Source of the DNA: Bacteroidota bacterium
GTDB taxonomy: Bacteria > Bacteroidota > JABWAT01
NCBI GenBank assembly: GCA_020161835.1
Contig: JAIUNL010000010.1
Coordinates: forward strand, 90,300-154,299
DNA length: 64,000 nt
Direction: 5' to 3'
Part shown: positions 17,884 through 25,999 of the stretch, piece after piece
Layout of the letters: each line of letters begins with the position of its first letter
How positions within the stretch are numbered: position 1 is the stretch's first letter
The notes under the pieces: model-generated
What the model saw: only the letters and a program-made list of their open reading frames with translations
What the model was told of the DNA's origin: nothing
The model's database searches: none
Position numbers and translations under genes: made by a program

Positions 17884-18492
17884 TTAATCTATTTCTGATT
17901 CACCAGCTTCTGCCAACGGAGGAACTTCCATCGGAATCGGTGCAAGTTCTTCCGAAGGAGCAACTAACCTATACCGTTCCACAATTCCGAAAACACCAAC
18001 ACCATAAGCAACCGCAACATTCAGCGATTGTTTGATTCCGAATTGCGGAATTTCAATTGCGAAATCACAGAAATCCATCAGATCATCATCGACACCGGTA
18101 ATTTCATTCCCGATAATCATTGCCAGAGGGAAATCACTTGTCGCCAAGTCTGAGTAATGTCGTGATGGCGTTGCAATTTCAAGCGCAGCAATTTTATAAC
18201 CTGCATCTTTCAATTTTTGAAGTGCAACTTTAATGTTAGCTTCATATTCCCATTCAACTGAAGCCGTACTTCCCAAAGCCGTTTTTTCAATTTCCTTTCT
18301 TGGCGGATAGCCGGTGTATCCACACAAAATGAGTTTTTCAATACCGGCTGCATCCGAGGTTCTGAAAATTGAACCAACATTATAAAGAGAACGCACATTG
18401 TGCACCAGAACAGTAACCGGATGGCGTTTTAATTGTTTTACCCCTTCAAGGGTAAACCGTGGAATCTGGTCGTGAGGTAATTTTTTTATCAT
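17884..18492 (-). CDS. SpoU/TrmH-family RNA 2'-O-methyltransferase
   Basis: Methylates a ribose 2'-OH in tRNA or rRNA using S-adenosylmethionine. The 202 residues carry all three SPOUT motifs: motif 1 NVGSIFRTSDAAG (about residues 40-52), motif 2 IIGNEITGVDDD (about 126-137) and motif 3 IPQFGIKQSLNVAVAYGV (about 148-165), which form the knotted SAM site. There is no extra N-terminal RNA-binding domain, so it resembles the short TrmH/TrmL type. Target nucleotide unknown. The final 20 residues are acidic and Pro-rich. It ends 2 bases from the stop of the convergent EF-hand gene. Confidence 0.9.
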   Translation of the reverse strand: MIKKLPHDQIPRFTLEGVKQLKRHPVTVLVHNVRSLYNVGSIFRTSDAAGIEKLILCGYTGYPPRKEIEKTALGSTASVEWEYEANIKVALQKLKDAGYKIAALEIATPSRHYSDLATSDFPLAMIIGNEITGVDDDLMDFCDFAIEIPQFGIKQSLNVAVAYGVGVFGIVERYRLVAPSEELAPIPMEVPPLAEAGESEID

Positions 18493-18586
18493 AGACCGGC
18501 AAAGATCGGGAAAAATTCAGAATTCAGGAAACCCCAAAGGCCCAAAAAGAAAATGAAAATTGGAATTAAAGGTTTTAGGATTTAAA

Positions 18587-18722
18587 TTCCCCTCCTTTTT
18601 AAGGAGAGCCTGCCCCGAACGCTTTTGGGGGGTGGCGAAGCCGGGGTGGTTTGCAATTTTCCATTCACTAGTTTAAAAAAATAACCAAACCTCCCCTAAC
18701 CCCTCCTTAAAAAGGAGGGGAA
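18587..18722. repeat. MITE-like palindromic element with perfect 20-bp ends
   Basis: The 20 bases at 18587-18606 are the exact reverse complement of 18703-18722, and each end is itself palindromic (CTCCTTTTTAAGGAG type). Between them a second inverted pair, GGGGTGGTTT (18643-18652) and AAACCTCCCC (18687-18696), continues the fold. The 136-base unit has no coding capacity. It is followed by CTTCTATCTTCC-type low-complexity DNA to about 18770. The rest of 18493-18924 shows no gene. Confidence 0.65.
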
Positions 18723-18924
18723 CTGAACTTCTTCTATCTTCCAACTTCTACCTTCTATCTTCTGATTCCTTGCTTTTCCAAAATCCACTCCCGATATTTG
18801 CAATCCCTGAAATTGGTTTAATTCCATTTCCAGGTTGAAACAAAAATCGTTCACCGTCCTTTTCCGGGACAACCATGGGTCTACCAGTCAGATTTTCCGG
18901 AAATTGAAACCATGAAGCAGTTAA

Positions 18925-19569
18925 ATGACTGCAATCCTCATGAAATTCAAACTTCTTCTTCTCCCGGTCTTTACCCTTTTCTTTTTACTTTCTGGTTGTG
19001 GCGTTATGCAGCAAATCAAGGAAGCCCAAAATTTTGCAAAATGTGAATTTAAACTTGCAGCTGTCAACGACATTAAAGTTGCCGGAATTAATTTCCAAAA
19101 GGTTGATTCCAAATCTGATCTTGCTCTAACTGCCCTCCCCAAAGTCATGAAAGCATTCGGATCAAACAGTATCCCACTCACTCTGACCTTAAATCTGGAT
19201 GTAAAAAACCCCAACACAACTGCCGCAGCAATGAATACGCTGGAGTGGATTCTCTTTATTGATGATATTCAAATGGTTGCCGGTGCTGTTAATGACCGTG
19301 TTGATGTTGCTGCAAACGGACAGTCAACCCTCCCGATTAAAATTGAAGTTGACCTGAAACAGGCCCTTTCCGGAAAATCTTTTGATTCCATGCTGAATTT
19401 TGCTTTTAACCTTGCCGGTGAGGGAAACAAACCAACGCGTTTCATGCTGAAAGCAAAACCATCAATAAATGTTGGAAGTTACAACCTGAAATATCCGGGT
19501 TATATTGATGTTCAGACCGAATTCACCGCAGCCGAAGGCAAGGGAATTCGTGACGCGGTTATTAAATAA
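18925..19569 (+). CDS. Lipoprotein with LEA type 2 (WHy-like) domain
   Basis: A 214-residue exported lipoprotein. The signal segment ends in the lipobox LLSGC. After it lies one LEA_2/WHy beta-sandwich (about residues 45-200), recognised by LTLNLDVKNPNTTAAA and the alternating strands that follow. Bacterial members are periplasmic proteins, some linked to stress tolerance; the role here is unknown. The second in-frame ATG at 18940 gives a more typical signal peptide (MKFKLLLLPV) and is an equally good start; neither has a Shine-Dalgarno. The cytidylate kinase follows after 18 bases. Confidence 0.75.
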   Translation: MTAILMKFKLLLLPVFTLFFLLSGCGVMQQIKEAQNFAKCEFKLAAVNDIKVAGINFQKVDSKSDLALTALPKVMKAFGSNSIPLTLTLNLDVKNPNTTAAAMNTLEWILFIDDIQMVAGAVNDRVDVAANGQSTLPIKIEVDLKQALSGKSFDSMLNFAFNLAGEGNKPTRFMLKAKPSINVGSYNLKYPGYIDVQTEFTAAEGKGIRDAVIK

Positions 19570-19587
19570 CAGGCGTCTGAAACATCA

Positions 19588-20286
19588 GTGAAAAAAATTA
19601 TCATCGCAATCGACGGACCTGCTGCCTCCGGTAAAAGCACAACTGCCCGTCTGGTTTCCAGAAAATTGAATTATATCTACGTTGATACCGGTGCCATGTA
19701 CCGGGCTGTCACCTTTATCTTTCTTGAAAACGGAATTGATCCGGAGAAAGTAACTCCGGCCGAAGTTGCTGATTTACTTTCAAAATTTCCGGTAAGTTTG
19801 AAAATTATGGAGTCTGTTCAGCATGTTTTCATTGCTGACAGAGATGTTTCTGAAGAAATCAGATTGCCTGAAGTGACCAGAAATGTTAGTGCAGTCGCCG
19901 CCATTCCTTCCGTCAGAAAAGAAATGGTGAAACTGCAGCAGGCGATGGGACTTGAAAAAGGGTTGGTGATGGATGGCCGTGATATCGGTACCATCGTATT
20001 TCCATCAGCAGAACTTAAAGTATTTATGATTGCCGATCCGGCTGCCAGAGCAAAACGCCGTCAGCTTGAAATGGAAGGCAAAGGCCAGCAGGTCGATTTC
20101 GACAGCCTGCTAAAAGAAATTGAACATCGTGACTTTCTCGATTCAAACCGGGAGGATTCACCGCTGAAACAGGCAGATGATGCCGTAACTCTTGACACCA
20201 GCAACCTCACCATCGATCAGCAGGTTGACTGGATTGTTTCACGGGCGGAAGGGTTACTGGTTACGGGTAACAAAACCGGACACTGA
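19588..20286 (+). CDS. cmk: Cytidylate kinase
   Basis: Phosphorylates CMP and dCMP with ATP in pyrimidine salvage. The 232-residue protein has the P-loop GPAASGKST (residues 10-18), the substrate-binding segment VDTGAMYRAV (about 31-40) and DGRDIGTIVFP (about 130-140), followed by the lid region with ARAKRRQLEM. The start is GTG at 19588; no upstream ATG fits the family's start. The last codons run into an interspersed repeat (ACTGAGCGGAGTCGAAGTG), so the final few residues are probably repeat-derived. The cmk-rpsA order seen here is a common bacterial arrangement. Confidence 0.95.
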   Translation: MKKIIIAIDGPAASGKSTTARLVSRKLNYIYVDTGAMYRAVTFIFLENGIDPEKVTPAEVADLLSKFPVSLKIMESVQHVFIADRDVSEEIRLPEVTRNVSAVAAIPSVRKEMVKLQQAMGLEKGLVMDGRDIGTIVFPSAELKVFMIADPAARAKRRQLEMEGKGQQVDFDSLLKEIEHRDFLDSNREDSPLKQADDAVTLDTSNLTIDQQVDWIVSRAEGLLVTGNKTGH

Positions 20287-20309
20287 GCGGAGTCGAAGTG
20301 CGCGGTTTT
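20272..20309 (+). repeat. REP-like hairpin across the cmk stop codon
   Basis: AAAACCG (20272-20278) pairs with CGGTTTT (20303-20309), and CACT pairs with AGTG inside, around the widespread repeat core ACTGAGCGGAGTCGAAG. The cmk stop codon lies within it. The trailing T run means it could also act as a terminator or attenuator between cmk and rpsA. Confidence 0.5.
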
Positions 20310-20325
20310 TATAAATGAAAACTGG

Positions 20326-20345
20326 ATCCTGACTTTTTTCAGGAT
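20326..20345 (+). promoter_or_regulatory. Hairpin in the rpsA leader
   Basis: ATCCTGA (20326-20332) pairs with TCAGGAT (20339-20345) around a CTTTTTT loop, 80 bases before the rpsA start. A second possible stem, GCCG/CGGC, lies at about 20372-20396. S1 synthesis is autoregulated through its leader in E. coli; whether these hairpins do the same here is inference. Confidence 0.3.
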
Positions 20346-20425
20346 ACCAAGAACCATAAAGACATTTTTTGCCGGAAGCTCTTGGGGCCAACGGCGGAAA
20401 ATCAACTAAAAGGAAAAAATAACGA

Positions 20426-22222
20426 ATGTCTAACCAAACCAAACCAAGCATCAGCCTATCCGATCTGAAATCGGGTGCTGTCGTCAATATGAAAGATCTA
20501 TATGATGATCTGGAGTATACGGCTGACGAATTAGCTGAAATGACCGGCCTGTACGATCAGACCATCAACAACCTTAAAGAAGGTCAGATTGTCAAAGGAC
20601 GTGTTGTATCCATCTCTGATAAAGATGTACGCATCGATATCGGATTCAAATCAGACGGCGTTGTCGCTCTGCATGAATTCGGTGAAAAACAACCTCTCGC
20701 CCTTGGCGCTGAAGTTGAAGTATTTTTAGAAAGCATGGAAAATAAGGAAGGATTACTCATCCTCTCCAAAAAACGTGCTGACTTCGTGAGAATCTGGGAA
20801 AAAATCACCCACGCTCACGATCATGATGAAATTATCCGTGGCCGTATTGCCCGTCGTATCAAGGGCGGAATGGTCGTTGATCTTCTTGGCGTGGATGCAT
20901 TCCTTCCAGGCTCCCAGATCGACGTTCGTCCGATCCGTGACTTCGACGCTCTCGTTGGTCAGGAAATGGATTTCAAGGTTGTTAAAATCAACCAGCCAAC
21001 TGAAAACGTTGTCGTTTCTCACAAAGTTCTTATCGAAAAAGATCTTGAAAACCAACGTGGCGCCATCCTCCAAAACCTCGAACCGGGACAAGTTCTCGAA
21101 GGAACTGTCAAGAATATCACCGACTTCGGTGTGTTCATTGATCTCGGCGGCGTAGACGGTCTGCTTCACATTACCGACCTTTCATGGGGCCGTGTAAACC
21201 ATCCTTCAGAAGTTGTCAATCTTGACCAAACCCTGAATGTGGTAATTCTCGATTTCGATAAAGAGAAAAAACGTATTTCTCTGGGTCTGAAACAACTTCA
21301 GCCTCACCCATGGGAAAATATCGAAGAACGCTTCCCGATCGGTTCCAAAGTTGCCGGCAAGATCGTTTCGATCGCTGATTACGGTGCTTTCGTTGAAATC
21401 GAAAAGGGTATCGAAGGTTTGATCCACATTTCCGAAATGAGCTGGACTCAGCACATCAAACATCCGAGCGAAAAAGTTCAGATGGGCCAGGCTGTTTCCT
21501 GTGTTATCCTGTCAATCGACAAGGAAACCAAGAAAATCTCTCTCGGTATGAAACAACTCGAAGAAGACCCATGGGATAATCTGCTCAAGAAATATCCTAT
21601 CGGTGCCAAGGTTAAGGGTGTCATCCGTAATATCACCAACTTTGGTGTATTCGTTGAACTCGAGCCAGGTGTTGATGGTCTCATTCACATTTCTGACCTG
21701 AGCTGGACCAAGAAAATCCGTCATCCAGGTGAAATCGTGAAGAAGGGCGAAGAAATTGAAGTCACCGTTATTGGTGTCGACAGTGAAAACCGCCGGATCT
21801 CCCTCGGTCTGAAACAACTTGAAGAAAATCCATGGGAAACTTTTGAAAGTGTATTCCCAGTCGGAACTCCAGTTACTGCCAAGATCACCAAGGTTACTGA
21901 AAAAGCAATCCAGGTTGATCTTCCTTATGCCCTCGACGGTTTCATTCCTGCTAACCAGCTGAATGAAAGAGGAAAAGATCTTGCTCAATCTTACAAGCTT
22001 GATCAGGAACTTACCGTTGTGGTTATCGAACTGAACAAGGAAGATCGCAAGATCGTCCTTTCTGAAACCGAAGCTGCCAACATCAGCAACAAAGAAGCCA
22101 TGAAATCAGTCGCCGGTGCCGGTGGAAATGATTCAGCTATGGCTGCTGCTCTGAAGGAAGCCGGTCTTGCCGGTGCGAAGAAAAAAGCCAGCAAGAAAAA
22201 AGAAGAAGAAGCTGAAGGCTGA
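20426..22222 (+). CDS. rpsA: 30S ribosomal protein S1
   Basis: Binds mRNA on the small ribosomal subunit and helps initiation. The 598-residue product contains six S1 OB-fold repeats at about residues 51-117, 136-203, 221-290, 305-378, 391-463 and 477-550; repeats 3-5 show the full pattern GxVxxITxFGxFVxLxxGVDGLIHISDLSW. The tail is rich in Lys, Ala and Glu. AAAAGGA lies about 10 bases before the ATG. Codon use is strongly biased to C-ending codons compared with neighbours, as expected for a highly expressed gene. It ends at a strong terminator. Confidence 0.97.
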   Translation: MSNQTKPSISLSDLKSGAVVNMKDLYDDLEYTADELAEMTGLYDQTINNLKEGQIVKGRVVSISDKDVRIDIGFKSDGVVALHEFGEKQPLALGAEVEVFLESMENKEGLLILSKKRADFVRIWEKITHAHDHDEIIRGRIARRIKGGMVVDLLGVDAFLPGSQIDVRPIRDFDALVGQEMDFKVVKINQPTENVVVSHKVLIEKDLENQRGAILQNLEPGQVLEGTVKNITDFGVFIDLGGVDGLLHITDLSWGRVNHPSEVVNLDQTLNVVILDFDKEKKRISLGLKQLQPHPWENIEERFPIGSKVAGKIVSIADYGAFVEIEKGIEGLIHISEMSWTQHIKHPSEKVQMGQAVSCVILSIDKETKKISLGMKQLEEDPWDNLLKKYPIGAKVKGVIRNITNFGVFVELEPGVDGLIHISDLSWTKKIRHPGEIVKKGEEIEVTVIGVDSENRRISLGLKQLEENPWETFESVFPVGTPVTAKITKVTEKAIQVDLPYALDGFIPANQLNERGKDLAQSYKLDQELTVVVIELNKEDRKIVLSETEAANISNKEAMKSVAGAGGNDSAMAAALKEAGLAGAKKKASKKKEEEAEG

Positions 22223-22249
22223 TTCTGATTGGTTCTGTTCTGTATTGTC

Positions 22250-22279
22250 AAAAAAGTCCGTCACCCGACGGACTTTTTT
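22250..22279 (+). terminator. Rho-independent terminator of rpsA
   Basis: Perfect 13-bp stem AAAAAAGTCCGTC / GACGGACTTTTTT with an ACCC loop, followed by TTTG. It begins 28 bases after the rpsA stop. Confidence 0.9.
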
Positions 22280-22299
22280 GTTTGTTGATACTTCATTGT

Positions 22300-22460
22300 T
22301 ATGTATTTTCAATTTAAATCCCGAAGGGGATTAAACATGAATAGCCCCGGATGGTAATCCGGTGGATCCATTTGAAAATCGATACAACCCCAATGGGGTT
22401 GAACTTTATTCAGGATTTCCCTAACCGTCACCCGACGGACTTTACGGATTTTTTTGTTTG
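22300..22460. repeat. Palindromic repeats flanked by a second copy of the rpsA terminator stem
   Basis: Three palindromes follow one another: AATCCCGAAGGGGATT (about 22316-22331), a CCGGAT...ATCCGG stem (about 22346-22362) and AACCCCAATGGGGTT (22386-22400). After them CCGTCACCCGACGGACTTT (22425-22443) repeats 22258-22276 exactly, and is again followed by a T run and GTTTG. The layout looks like a repeat unit bracketed by a duplicated terminator. No gene is present in 22223-22498. Confidence 0.6.
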
Positions 22461-22498
22461 ACCGGGATTTTTTTAATCTGACGATGTTTTGAGAACTT

Positions 22499-23806
22499 AT
22501 GCAAAAAGTAACTTTTCACACCCTCGGTTGTAAACTCAACTTTGCAGAAACCAGCACGCTCGGCCGGCAATTTCTTGACCGGGGTTTCAGAGAAGTTGAA
22601 AATGAATCTGGCGCTGATGTTATCGTCATCAATACCTGCTCGGTGACCGAACGTGCCGATCAGAAAGCCCGCCAGATTATCCGCCATTTGCAAAAATTTT
22701 CTCCCAATGCCTTTACCATTGTCACCGGTTGCTACGCCCAGCTCGATCCTGAAGAAATTGCTGCCATTCCAGGTGTTGACCTGGTTCTGGGTTCATCAGA
22801 AAAATTCAAATTATTCGATTACATTCAATCTTTCGACCGTTCGGGTGCAGCAAGGGTTTTTACTTCACCGGTTGAAGATGCCCATGAATTCGGCGGTGCT
22901 TTTTCACTTGAAGTCGGCAACAGAACCCGGGTGTTTCTTAAAATTCAGGATGGCTGTGATTACATCTGCACCTATTGCACCATTCCCAAAGCCCGTGGTG
23001 AAAGCAGAAGTCCCTCAATTGAGTTTGTGGTCAATCAAGCCCGGGATCTTGCAGAAAAAGGAATTAAGGAAATTGTTCTGGCCGGAGTGAACATCGGAGA
23101 TTTTGGGCGGAAGGATGGACTCACGTTTTTAGATCTTTGCCGTCAGCTAGATACGGTTGATGGAATTGAACGAATCCGGATTTCTTCAATCGAACCCAAT
23201 CTGATCACCGATGAGGTCATTCATTTTGTAGCGGAAAGCAAACGGTTCTGCCACCATTTTCACCTTCCGTTACAAAGCGGAAGTGACACGGTTTTAAAAA
23301 GAATGAAACGCCGGTATCTCACCGATACCTACCGGGATCGGGTTGAAAAAATTCATTTGGTTTTGCCGGATGCCGGAATTGGTGCTGACGTGATTGTTGG
23401 GTTCCCGGGTGAAACTGATGAACTTTTTGATGAGACGGCCACGTTTATTGCATCCCTTCCCTTAACCTACCTTCACGCCTTCACCTTTTCAGAACGGGAA
23501 AACACACCGGCCTTTGATATGGACGGACAGGTGCCGCAACACATCCGGAAAAAGAGAAATGCCCATCTGAGAATTCTTTCCAGAAAAAAGGAACATGAAT
23601 TTCTTGAAAGCTATATCGGGAAGGAAGTTGACCTTTTGATCGAGGGTGAGATTCAGGAGGGCTTGAGTTTTGGCTATACCGGAACTTATGCGAGGGTTGG
23701 CGTGCCAAACGGTGAAAATCTGGTCAACACCATTCAAAAAGTAAAAATAACCGGTTGGTTTTCTGACAATGAACTTCGGGGAGAAATATTGCCTTCGGAA
23801 TTTTGA
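22499..23806 (+). CDS. mtaB: tRNA t6A37 methylthiotransferase (MtaB-like)
   Basis: Radical-SAM enzyme that adds a methylthio group to N6-threonylcarbamoyladenosine 37 of tRNA. The 435 residues show the UPF0004 domain with cluster cysteines C11 (GCKLN), C47 (NTCSV) and C78 (GCYAQ). The radical-SAM cluster motif is C153-x3-C157-x2-C160 (CDYICTYC), and a TRAM-like C-terminal region lies at about 370-435. The GCKLN variant and the motif CTYCTIPKARGESRS place it with MtaB rather than MiaB or RimO. It is the last forward gene before a convergent reverse block. Confidence 0.92.
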   Translation: MQKVTFHTLGCKLNFAETSTLGRQFLDRGFREVENESGADVIVINTCSVTERADQKARQIIRHLQKFSPNAFTIVTGCYAQLDPEEIAAIPGVDLVLGSSEKFKLFDYIQSFDRSGAARVFTSPVEDAHEFGGAFSLEVGNRTRVFLKIQDGCDYICTYCTIPKARGESRSPSIEFVVNQARDLAEKGIKEIVLAGVNIGDFGRKDGLTFLDLCRQLDTVDGIERIRISSIEPNLITDEVIHFVAESKRFCHHFHLPLQSGSDTVLKRMKRRYLTDTYRDRVEKIHLVLPDAGIGADVIVGFPGETDELFDETATFIASLPLTYLHAFTFSERENTPAFDMDGQVPQHIRKKRNAHLRILSRKKEHEFLESYIGKEVDLLIEGEIQEGLSFGYTGTYARVGVPNGENLVNTIQKVKITGWFSDNELRGEILPSEF

Positions 23807-24020
23807 TTGCTAAATTTTAAATTTTGAATTCATCATGTCACCCCTTCGGTTTTTTTTTATTTACTTTAGGCAATGATTTTCTCTAATCATGTCAGCCCTT
23901 TGGGCTTAAATGCAATTTTAAATTTTGAAACCTAAAAGTCTGAAATCCGGATTTTCACTTTCCGGGAATCTGTAATCTGTTTTCACTTATAACTTGTAAC
24001 TTACCACTTTCCACTTTTTC
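23807..24020. repeat. Repeat-bearing spacer between convergent genes
   Basis: Contains ATGTCAGCCCTTTGGGCTTAAATG (split by the palindrome GCCC..GGGC, about 23888-23911), closely matching the element at 4672-4697. It also holds two copies of ATTTTAAATTTTGAA (about 23813-23829 and 23913-23929) and an ACTTATAACTTGTAACTTACCACTT unit near 23985-24010 like those at 4419-4900. There are no open frames of note. Confidence 0.5.
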
Positions 24021-25241
24021 CTACTGTCTAGCCAGCCAACCTTCAGGATTCTGGTGATCACGCCCTTTCCAGACTTCAAAATGGATGCTGGGGCCTTTGG
24101 TTGATGATTCACCGCCGGAAGTGCCAATAATTGAACCGGCATTTACCCGGTCACCTTCTTTTACCGTCACATCCCTGATCTGTCCGTAAACAGTTAGATA
24201 GGATGAATTATGCCGGATAATAATAATATTCTCAAATCCCGGAATAAAATCTACCTTCGCAATGATTCCATCCGCAATGGCATGCACGTTTGTTCCAGTT
24301 CTGACTGCAATGTCAATTCCATTACTGATTTTTGTTGTTTTAAGTGTATTGTCCCTGATCTTTCCATAGGGAGTAATAATGACACCATTCGGTACGGGCC
24401 AGTCAAATTTACCTTTATTCTCAAGAAAATTCGGATTCAGGTTTTCCCAGGTTGCCGCCTTCTTTTCGTATTCAACTGACTTCTTAAAAGATTCACTTCC
24501 CTTCTCACCTGCCTTTGCCCGTCGTGATTCTTCAGCTTCAATCAGATTTGCAATGATGGACTGAAGTTTTTCTTCTTCTTTCTTTTGTGCCGTGAGCGCA
24601 TTATTAAACTGTTTAAGATTTTTACGTGCCTTTTTTACTGCACTTTCCATCCGTTCCCGTTGGTCAGTAAGAGTTGCTTCTTCCTGCAGTTTTGCCTGGA
24701 CAACTTTTTTTTGTTCTTCCAGCTGACTATTTAATCTGATCCGACGATTCGTAATTTGTTGTTGCTTAATCAGAATATTTGAAAGATCCCGTTTACGCTG
24801 GTCAGCAAAAAACCTCATATAACGCAATCTGATCAAACTTTGGTTGATGTTCTCGGAAGCAAAAATCAGTTCATAATCATATAAACTACCTTTTTTATAA
24901 ACTTTTGAAACATAGCTTGAGTATTGTTGCCGAAGTAATTTCAGGTTGGATTCAGTCTGAATGAGCTCTTGCCGGCTTTTTTCAATTTCTGAATTGAGGT
25001 TTTTCAACTGGTCTGAAAGAGTCTCAATAAGTGCATCAGTAAGTGCAATCTGACGTTCATATTGATTGATGAGGTCCAATGAAGACTTTTCTTCAGATTT
25101 GGCTGAAGTAATTTTCTTCTCAAGTTCTTTGATTTGAAGGCGGATGGAATTCAGCCGGTCTGTTGATTTATTCAGTTCCTGGGAAAAACCAATGAAGGGA
25201 AAAGTCAGTATCAGCAACAAAACCACCTGAAAACGAATCAC
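24021..25241 (-). CDS. EnvC-like murein hydrolase activator with degenerate LytM domain
   Basis: The 406-residue protein has a signal peptide (cleaved near GFSQ) and a long coiled coil (about residues 22-260). A C-terminal LytM/M23 domain follows (about 285-405). In M23 peptidases zinc is held by HxxxD, a central His and HxH. Here the first His is Ser (SNGID), the YxHL histidine is Gln (VYGQI) and the HxH pair reads SIH, so at least three catalytic or metal positions are lost. The domain is therefore probably non-catalytic, as in E. coli EnvC, and acts by activating amidases during cell division. It overlaps the DUF4292 gene upstream by 4 bases; TPR-DUF4292-EnvC is a recurrent order in Bacteroidota as I recall it. 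Confidence 0.85.
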   Translation of the reverse strand: MIRFQVVLLLILTFPFIGFSQELNKSTDRLNSIRLQIKELEKKITSAKSEEKSSLDLINQYERQIALTDALIETLSDQLKNLNSEIEKSRQELIQTESNLKLLRQQYSSYVSKVYKKGSLYDYELIFASENINQSLIRLRYMRFFADQRKRDLSNILIKQQQITNRRIRLNSQLEEQKKVVQAKLQEEATLTDQRERMESAVKKARKNLKQFNNALTAQKKEEEKLQSIIANLIEAEESRRAKAGEKGSESFKKSVEYEKKAATWENLNPNFLENKGKFDWPVPNGVIITPYGKIRDNTLKTTKISNGIDIAVRTGTNVHAIADGIIAKVDFIPGFENIIIIRHNSSYLTVYGQIRDVTVKEGDRVNAGSIIGTSGGESSTKGPSIHFEVWKGRDHQNPEGWLARQ

Positions 25242-25999
25242 AGTTTAACCCGTTCCATTTTTTCGGGGATAATTATTTTCAGCCATTTCGTTTCATAACT
25301 GCCGATCTGTGAAAAAAACAAAGACAGTTTTTCTTTCTGTTCAGGCCGGTATATTTGTATCTGATGTGCAAACTGATCTTCATTTACCTGTTTAAACCTC
25401 TGAAAGCTGATATCAAGTAAAACTTCACCCCGGCGGTTATTTCTGACAATCCGGGTTGGCTTTTTCAGTTGTTTTGAAATCCAGATTTTTTCTGAACCTT
25501 CGGGACCCCGATACGAGTAAACAAAATTTTCAGGTTCATTCATGACCCTGGATAGCTGAAGTGACTTATTCAATATAACTTTACCCAGAAATAAAGTCTG
25601 AATGTCTGTGTATTTAAAAGGAAAATGTAGCAGTCTGACAAGTTCATCAGACCGATAGGTACTCGAAATAAATTGATTTGATAGCCGGTTACTTATAAAA
25701 ATACTGTCAGGAGTAAGCCAGAGGTTGATAATTCCATATCCGAAACCCGTGTTGACTTCCATTTTAACGGTATCATTTGAATTGTAAAAGATTCTGCAAT
25801 TCAATCTTTGTCCTTGTTCAGGGGTTTCAATTGTTAACGTTCCGGTTCCCTGAAATGCACCTGACTCCTGGTTTGATTTCAGAATTTCAGTTATAACTTC
25901 CCGGGCTGATTCTGTTACCGGAGCATCAGTAACCTGATTCCCTGAACTTCCGCAGGCAGAAATAAACAATATTAAAAAGAGAGTATACCGGAATTTCAT
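25238..25999 (-). CDS. DUF4292 lipoprotein
   Basis: A 253-residue lipoprotein with signal and lipobox (FISAC, Cys16), then a beta-rich domain resembling the LolA/LolB fold of the DUF4292 family (strands such as GTGTLTIET and NDTVKMEVNTGFG). Members are thought to sit in the periplasm or outer membrane; the function is not established. The start shares one base with the stop of the TPR lipoprotein upstream and the stop overlaps the EnvC-like gene by 4 bases, so the three form a tightly coupled operon. Confidence 0.8.
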   Translation of the reverse strand: MKFRYTLFLILFISACGSSGNQVTDAPVTESAREVITEILKSNQESGAFQGTGTLTIETPEQGQRLNCRIFYNSNDTVKMEVNTGFGYGIINLWLTPDSIFISNRLSNQFISSTYRSDELVRLLHFPFKYTDIQTLFLGKVILNKSLQLSRVMNEPENFVYSYRGPEGSEKIWISKQLKKPTRIVRNNRRGEVLLDISFQRFKQVNEDQFAHQIQIYRPEQKEKLSLFFSQIGSYETKWLKIIIPEKMERVKL

